The translations under genes were made by a program, and so were the position numbers. The notes under the pieces were generated by a model, which saw nothing but the letters and a program-made list of their open reading frames with translations, was not told the DNA's origin and ran no database searches. Below, in pieces: positions 58,514 to 64,000 of a stretch of 64,000 bases of DNA (the first letter of the stretch is position 1; each line of letters opens with the position of its first letter). This DNA is from Wenzhouxiangellaceae bacterium (GTDB lineage: Bacteria > Pseudomonadota > Gammaproteobacteria > Xanthomonadales > Wenzhouxiangellaceae): NCBI GenBank assembly GCA_028289455.1, contig JANQPN010000052.1:1-64000 (forward strand). Reading direction: 5' to 3'.

Positions 58514-60646
58514 ATGAATTGCTTTAAATCAGTTTGGCTTGCTATGGCGCTGTTGCTGGCGGGACAGCCGGCAATGGCCCAGTCTGCTTCGGACGGGGCG
58601 CCAAACGAGCAGCGCGATGATGATGCGCAGGCAGAGCAGGCCCAGCAGCCGGATGCACCGGCCCGGGCGATGGAGCGGCTGGTGGTGACCGCCGGCCGTC
58701 AGGAGCAGGCATTGCTGGAAACCAGCAGGCCGACCACACTGGTGACCGGTGAAGACCTGCGCAGCATCGGTGCAGCCATTGTTACTGATGCGTTGCGTGG
58801 TACCGCCGGCGTATTTGTGCAGCAGACCACACCCGGACAGGGTATTCCGATTGTACGTGGCCTGAAAGGCTCGGAAGTATTGCATCTGGTTGACGGGTTT
58901 CGATTGAATAACGCCTTTTTCCGGAATGCTCCCAGTCAATATTTTGCTCTGGTTGATCCATTGAATGTGGATGCTGTGGAAGTAGTTCGCGGTCCGGCAT
59001 CGACACTCTACGGCAGCGATGCCCTGGGCGGTGCCGTGCAGTTGCTTACACGCAGGCCGGAGCCGCGCAGCGGTGCCGAACCCTGGCACGAGGGACGAGT
59101 AGTGGGGCGGTTCGCCAGTGCCAATAATGAACTGCTGGGCCATGCCGAACTGGTTGGCGGCTGGGGCGATTCAGCCATCAAGCTGTCGGCAACTTACCAG
59201 GACGTGGGTAACCGACGCACCGGTTTCGGCGAGCGTATCCGGCCCTCCGATTACACTGCCCGTGCCGGCAGCGCGACCTGGGTATGGCAGCCATCGGCCG
59301 TTGATGAGTTAACGGTTGACCTGCAATACCTGAACCAGCCCAATACACCGCGTGTGGATGAACTGGTGGTTGGATTCGGCCAGACTGAGCCGGCTTCGGA
59401 GGTCTTTCAGTTCGAACCCAACAACCGGTTGTTTGGCAAAGTCCGCTACGAGCGGGCGCAGCCGTTTGCGCTGGCTGACCGGTTTGTACTGCAGGTGGGC
59501 TGGCAGCAGATCAAGGATGACCGCCGGGCGCGTGACACCGGAGACCCGGTGGAACGGCGCGAGCGCAATGAAAGTGAATTATTCGGTACCACTCTGGAAC
59601 TGGACAAGCGCCTGGGGGATCATTTACTGACCTACGGGTTTGAGGCGTATCTGGATAAGGTGCGCAGCACCCGTTTTGAAACCAACCTGGATACCGGCGA
59701 GTTCAATCAGGTGGCGGCACGCTTTCCGGACGGGTCGGAATTCAACAGCTTTGCCCTGTATATCCACGACGAATGGCAGGTGCTGCCCTGGCTGCGTGCT
59801 GATTTTGGTCTGCGGTACAGTTTCTACGATATCAACCTGGCGTCTAATTTCGGTACGCCGACTGCCAATATTAACCCGGATGACCTGACCGGAAATTTAT
59901 CGCTGATCTGGTCGCTGAATGATCAGCACCGGTTGATTACCGGCATAAGCCGCGGCTTTCGGGCGCCGAATATTTTTGACCTGGGCACCCTGGGTGAACG
60001 GCCCGGCAACCGGTTTAATATAGCCAGTCAGAATCTCGGCCCAGAACAGATCTGGACCTATGATTTCGGTTGGCGATTCCAAAACCAGTCGGTGGCTGCT
60101 GAGGTGTTTTTGTATTACTCGGATGCCAGTGACCTGATTACCTCACAGTTGACCGGCGATGTTACTGACTCAGGCCGTTTTATTGTGCAGTCAGCCAATC
60201 TAAACAGTGCTGAGTTGTATGGTGTTGAAGGCGGCCTGGACTGGTTTGTCGGTCGGAACTGGTCCGTTAATGCGGTATTTAATTATGTACGCGCCACCGA
60301 GAATGCCGTTGACGGCACCACCACGCCGGGTGATCGAATTCCTCCGTTGAACGGCCGTCTTGGTCTGGTCTGGCAGCCAAGCAGCCAATGGCGGGTAGAA
60401 CCCTATCTGTTTGCAGCAGCAGACCAAAACCGGCTGAGTGACCGTGATATCCGGGATTCGCGTATTGATCCTAACGGCACACCGGGTTTTGTAACACTTA
60501 ATGTACATGCGACCTGGTCGCCGAACCCCCGTCTGGATATACGCTTGCGGCTGGAAAATATTACCGACAACGGTTTCCGTGAGCATGGATCGGGAATTGA
60601 TGCACCCGGTATTAATGCTGCTATTGAAATCGAGCAGCGCTTTTAG
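58514..60646 (+). CDS. TonB-dependent receptor
   Basis: Signal peptide 'MNCFKSVWLAMALLLAGQPAMAQ'; plug 'GVFVQQTTPGQGIPIVRGLKGSEVLHLVDGFRLNNAFFRNAPSQYFALVDPLNVDAVEVVRGPASTLYGSDALGGAV'. Confidence 0.92.
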   Translation: MNCFKSVWLAMALLLAGQPAMAQSASDGAPNEQRDDDAQAEQAQQPDAPARAMERLVVTAGRQEQALLETSRPTTLVTGEDLRSIGAAIVTDALRGTAGVFVQQTTPGQGIPIVRGLKGSEVLHLVDGFRLNNAFFRNAPSQYFALVDPLNVDAVEVVRGPASTLYGSDALGGAVQLLTRRPEPRSGAEPWHEGRVVGRFASANNELLGHAELVGGWGDSAIKLSATYQDVGNRRTGFGERIRPSDYTARAGSATWVWQPSAVDELTVDLQYLNQPNTPRVDELVVGFGQTEPASEVFQFEPNNRLFGKVRYERAQPFALADRFVLQVGWQQIKDDRRARDTGDPVERRERNESELFGTTLELDKRLGDHLLTYGFEAYLDKVRSTRFETNLDTGEFNQVAARFPDGSEFNSFALYIHDEWQVLPWLRADFGLRYSFYDINLASNFGTPTANINPDDLTGNLSLIWSLNDQHRLITGISRGFRAPNIFDLGTLGERPGNRFNIASQNLGPEQIWTYDFGWRFQNQSVAAEVFLYYSDASDLITSQLTGDVTDSGRFIVQSANLNSAELYGVEGGLDWFVGRNWSVNAVFNYVRATENAVDGTTTPGDRIPPLNGRLGLVWQPSSQWRVEPYLFAAADQNRLSDRDIRDSRIDPNGTPGFVTLNVHATWSPNPRLDIRLRLENITDNGFREHGSGIDAPGINAAIEIEQRF

Positions 60647-60754
60647 CCTTAAAACAAAAGATCTGCAGTGTCCCGGGGTGCAATCTTCCTGCCGCCCCCC
60701 TACAATCCAATGCTGATGATTCATTCCTAAGCAAACTTTGTGGAAGCCAGGTCA

Positions 60755-61948
60755 ATGCACAAAATCAAACCAACATTCATTCAGGCAATGCTGCTGTTCT
60801 TCATTGCTGCTGTATTCAGTACATCAATACTGGCCGATAACCAGGAAAAAGCACGCCAGCTGGCCTACAAATACCTGATTGCCGATACCCATATTGATGT
60901 TCCATATCGTCTGCAGGATGGCTGGCAGGATGTTACCCACGCCACACACAGCGGAGATTTCGACTATCCCCGCGCCAAGGCAGGCGGTCTGGATCTGGTG
61001 TTCATGTCAATTTACACTCCGGCTGCCTATGACGGGCCGGGAGGACATTGGCAACTGGCCAACCTGCTGATCGATGGTGTTGAAGCGCTGGCTGCCCGGG
61101 CACCGGACAAGTTCGTGATGGTGCATGAGCCGCAACAGGTAGCGGATGCGCATGCATCCGGGCAGATTGCGCTGGCGCTGGGTATGGAAAACGGCTCTCC
61201 GATCCGTACGCTGGAAGACGTTCAGTTTTTCCATGAGCGGGGCGTTCGTTATGTCACGCTGGCGCATAGTCTCAGCAATGCCATATCCGACTCTTCCTAT
61301 GATGAAGCACGTCCGAATAACGGGCTGAGTGAGTTCGGGCGGCAGGTTGTTGCTGAAATGAACCGGCTGGGAATCATGATTGATGTCTCACACCTCAGCG
61401 ATAAAGCAATTGAGGATGTGCTGGAAGTGACCACTGACCCGGTGGTAGCAACCCATTCATCGGCACGCCACTTTACCCCTGGGTTTGAGCGCAACCTAAG
61501 TGATGAGCTGATCAAAGGCATTGCGGAAAACGGTGGGGTAGTGCATATCAACTTCGGTTCCAGCTTCCTGACCGCAGAAGCCAATCGCTGGTTTGATGAT
61601 TTTGCTGCGGCGCGTGAGGCACATATCGAGGAAAATGAACTCGGGGAAGATAGCGAAGCGGTTGAGCAGTTCAACAATTCCTACCGGGAAGCGCATCCAT
61701 TCCCGTTCGCCGGCGTGTCAGATGTGGTAGCGCACATCAAACACATTATTGATCTGGTAGGCGTAGACCACGTGGGTCTGGGTTCTGATTTTGACGGGGT
61801 TGGAGATTCACTGCCGGTAGGCCTGAAAGATGCGTCACAGTTTCCCAATCTGATTGCCGCTTTGCTGGATGCCGGCTGCAGTGAAGCTGATATCGAAAAA
61901 ATTCTGGGCAGTAACCTGATGCGGGTCTGGTTTGCCGCACAGGGATAA
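60755..61948 (+). CDS. Membrane dipeptidase (M19 family)
   Basis: 'LIADTHIDVPYRL', 'GLSEFGRQVVAEMNRLGIMIDVSHLSDKAIEDVL', 'VDHVGLGSDFDGVGDSLP'. Confidence 0.92.
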   Translation: MHKIKPTFIQAMLLFFIAAVFSTSILADNQEKARQLAYKYLIADTHIDVPYRLQDGWQDVTHATHSGDFDYPRAKAGGLDLVFMSIYTPAAYDGPGGHWQLANLLIDGVEALAARAPDKFVMVHEPQQVADAHASGQIALALGMENGSPIRTLEDVQFFHERGVRYVTLAHSLSNAISDSSYDEARPNNGLSEFGRQVVAEMNRLGIMIDVSHLSDKAIEDVLEVTTDPVVATHSSARHFTPGFERNLSDELIKGIAENGGVVHINFGSSFLTAEANRWFDDFAAAREAHIEENELGEDSEAVEQFNNSYREAHPFPFAGVSDVVAHIKHIIDLVGVDHVGLGSDFDGVGDSLPVGLKDASQFPNLIAALLDAGCSEADIEKILGSNLMRVWFAAQG

Positions 61949-61970
61949 TCGCGTACCACCATACATAGAT

Positions 61971-61991
61971 GGAGCGGATTTTATCCGCTCC
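61971..61991. terminator. Hairpin GGAGCGGAT-TTT-ATCCGCTCC downstream of the dipeptidase
   Basis: 9-bp arms, no T-run. Confidence 0.45.
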
Positions 61992-62140
61992 GGCACGACC
62001 ATATTCCATCCGTTCGGATATTAAGTCTCCCCTGTTGATCGCAGCAAAAGGTCGCACAGACCGATCCACAGCATCCCAATTGACGATGTTGTGTTAAATT
62101 TGCCGGCTGAACATTAACACCACAGTCACGGGGAGTGATC

Positions 62141-64000
62141 ATGCGTGCATCGTCAATTCAACTGAAACGTTTCTTTGCGCTCATTATTTTGAGCACCTGT
62201 TTTGCTGCCGTCAGTCCGGCGCAGGAAGACGCCGATCCGTTCGCCAATCTCGAGTGGCGGCCTATCGGACCAGTCAATATGAGCGGCCGGGTAGCCGATG
62301 TGGAAGGCGTCCCTGGCGATCCGAATCTGCTGTATGTCGGAACAGCTTCCGGCGGTATCTGGAAAACCACCAACGGCGGGATGACTTTTTCATCGTTGTT
62401 CGATCAGCAGGAAGTGGCCTCGATTGGTGATCTGGGTGTAGCACCGAACAACCCGGATGTGGTTTATGCGGGCACCGGTGAGTCCAATGTGCGCAATTCG
62501 GTGTCAGTCGGCCGCGGGGTTTATCGCAGCACCGACGGCGGCGCCAACTGGTCTTTCCTGGGACTGGAGAACACCCGGCATATTTCCCGGGTACTGGTAT
62601 CCAGCCATGACCAGGACACGGTTTTTGTCGGTGCCCTGGGTAGCATTTTCGCTCCCAGCGAAAGCCGGGGGGTCTTTCGTTCAACCGATGGCGGTCAGAA
62701 CTGGGACAAAACCCTGTATATCGATGAGTACCACGGGGTGTCGGATATGGATATCGATCCGGCCAATCCGAACATACTGTTTGCCGGCATGTGGCGTTTT
62801 GAGCGCAAGCCGTGGACCCACCGTTCCGGCAGTGAGGAAGGCGGGGTGTTCAAATCCATTGACGGTGGCCAAACCTGGAAAAAAATTGAACAGGGTCTGC
62901 CCAAGCTGATAGGTCGTATCGGTGTCAAAATTGCCCCCAGCAATCCGAATGTAGTGTACGTGATTGCCGAATCCGATGAAGGCACGTTATTCCGATCGGA
63001 CGATCGTGGCGAGACCTTCACCAAGGTGACAGATCAGGTCAGCATCGTTTCGCGTGGTTTGTATTACACCGACATGCGTGTCGATCCGGCCGATGAGAAC
63101 CGCCTGTATTCGGTATCCAGTCTGTTGCAGCGCAGTATAGACGGCGGCAAAACCTGGGCGCGCATTGCACCGAGCATTCATATCGACTTTCATTCCATGT
63201 GGATTGACCCCACCAATGCCCAGCGGATGTGGGTAGGCCAGGATGGCGGTGTGGCGTTTTCCATTAATCACGGCGATAACTGGACCCCGGCCCGCACGCT
63301 GCCGATCGGTCAGTTTTATCAGATCTTTGCTGAAAACGGATCAGGTCCGTTCTACCGCCTGGGGGGCGGCCTGCAGGATAACGGAACCTGGATCGGGCCT
63401 TCCCGCACACGCGAGTTTGCCGGTGTCTATACCGACGACTGGCACATGTTCAGTTTCGGCGACGCCTATTGGGTAGTGCCGCATCCAACCGATGAAGATG
63501 TGTTCATCAGCGAAGCGCAGGGCGGTGCCATTTTCCGCACCAACCTGAACAGCCGTCAGCAGCTGGACATTAACCCGCAGACACGGCGTAATGACGGCGG
63601 TCCGGTTGAAGACCTGGAATACCGGTTCAACTGGAACAGCCCGATTATTCAGTCTCCGCATGATCCGCTGACGGTGTATTTCGGTGGCAACGTGGTATTC
63701 AAAACAACCGATTTTGGTGATACCTGGACCCAGATCAGTCCTGATCTGACCACCAATGATCCGGAAAAACAGGGTCCTGCCGGCGGCCCGGCCTGGTATG
63801 AGAATACCGTGGCCGAATGGCATACCACCATTATCAGTCTGACTGAATCCCCGCATACCGCAGGTGTGCTGTGGGTTGGCACCGATGACGGCAATATCCA
63901 GTTGAGCAGAGATGGCGGAGACAATTGGGATGAGGTGAGACGTCCTTCGGACATCGATGAGTTTTCACCGGTATCGCACATTGAGCCATCGCGCACTGAG
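62141..64000 (+). CDS. VPS10/sortilin-like BNR-repeat secreted protein (3' end outside window)
   Basis: ATG at 62141, signal peptide, 'LEWRPIGPVNMSGRVADVEGVPGDPNLLYVGTASGGIWKTTNGG', 'GVYRSTDGGANWSFLGL'; open to the window edge. Confidence 0.85.
   Translation, partial: MRASSIQLKRFFALIILSTCFAAVSPAQEDADPFANLEWRPIGPVNMSGRVADVEGVPGDPNLLYVGTASGGIWKTTNGGMTFSSLFDQQEVASIGDLGVAPNNPDVVYAGTGESNVRNSVSVGRGVYRSTDGGANWSFLGLENTRHISRVLVSSHDQDTVFVGALGSIFAPSESRGVFRSTDGGQNWDKTLYIDEYHGVSDMDIDPANPNILFAGMWRFERKPWTHRSGSEEGGVFKSIDGGQTWKKIEQGLPKLIGRIGVKIAPSNPNVVYVIAESDEGTLFRSDDRGETFTKVTDQVSIVSRGLYYTDMRVDPADENRLYSVSSLLQRSIDGGKTWARIAPSIHIDFHSMWIDPTNAQRMWVGQDGGVAFSINHGDNWTPARTLPIGQFYQIFAENGSGPFYRLGGGLQDNGTWIGPSRTREFAGVYTDDWHMFSFGDAYWVVPHPTDEDVFISEAQGGAIFRTNLNSRQQLDINPQTRRNDGGPVEDLEYRFNWNSPIIQSPHDPLTVYFGGNVVFKTTDFGDTWTQISPDLTTNDPEKQGPAGGPAWYENTVAEWHTTIISLTESPHTAGVLWVGTDDGNIQLSRDGGDNWDEVRRPSDIDEFSPVSHIEPSRTE

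Noticed and set aside
1-64000. CRISPR array, rRNA operon, IS element or prophage
   Set aside because: No regularly spaced repeats of CRISPR size, no rRNA sequence, no transposase or integrase and no phage structural ORFs were recognised.

Overview
This is a chromosomal window from a gammaproteobacterium-like genome. Most of it is ordinary single-copy genes read directly from the ORF track: two ECF sigma/anti-sigma-type modules, a M28 peptidase, a secreted serine protease, an adenylate/guanylate cyclase, a giant Calx-beta/DUF11 IPTL-CTERM surface protein, transporters, SppA, TonB receptors, a membrane dipeptidase and a VPS10/BNR-type protein running off the end. Three accessory regions stand out. 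(1) At 15.86-17.95 kb a non-coding block precedes a slipin/SPFH gene. It contains a promoter-to-terminator leader RNA with alternative pairings, a sigma54-like promoter, two near-complete but aberrant tRNA-like elements (anticodons AUA and CAG, one with a 6-bp acceptor plus encoded CCA), a third partial element with an anticodon arm (GAA) and T-arm, and a ~270-nt structured RNA closed by a 12-bp helix. (2) At 30.09-32.99 kb an AT-rich insert carries a winged-HTH fused to a KAP-family P-loop NTPase. It is bracketed by a 115-bp duplication of the 3' end of a Na+/solute symporter gene; the two copies encode the same 35 residues but differ by silent changes, which looks like 3'-end replacement by an incoming element. 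Its flank has 121-bp degenerate repeats and a palindromic operator candidate. (3) At 19.57-24.84 kb a 1756-aa DUF4011-type/SF1 helicase/Vsr-like nuclease protein is a defence candidate. All family assignments come from reading motifs by eye; no database or folding tool was run.
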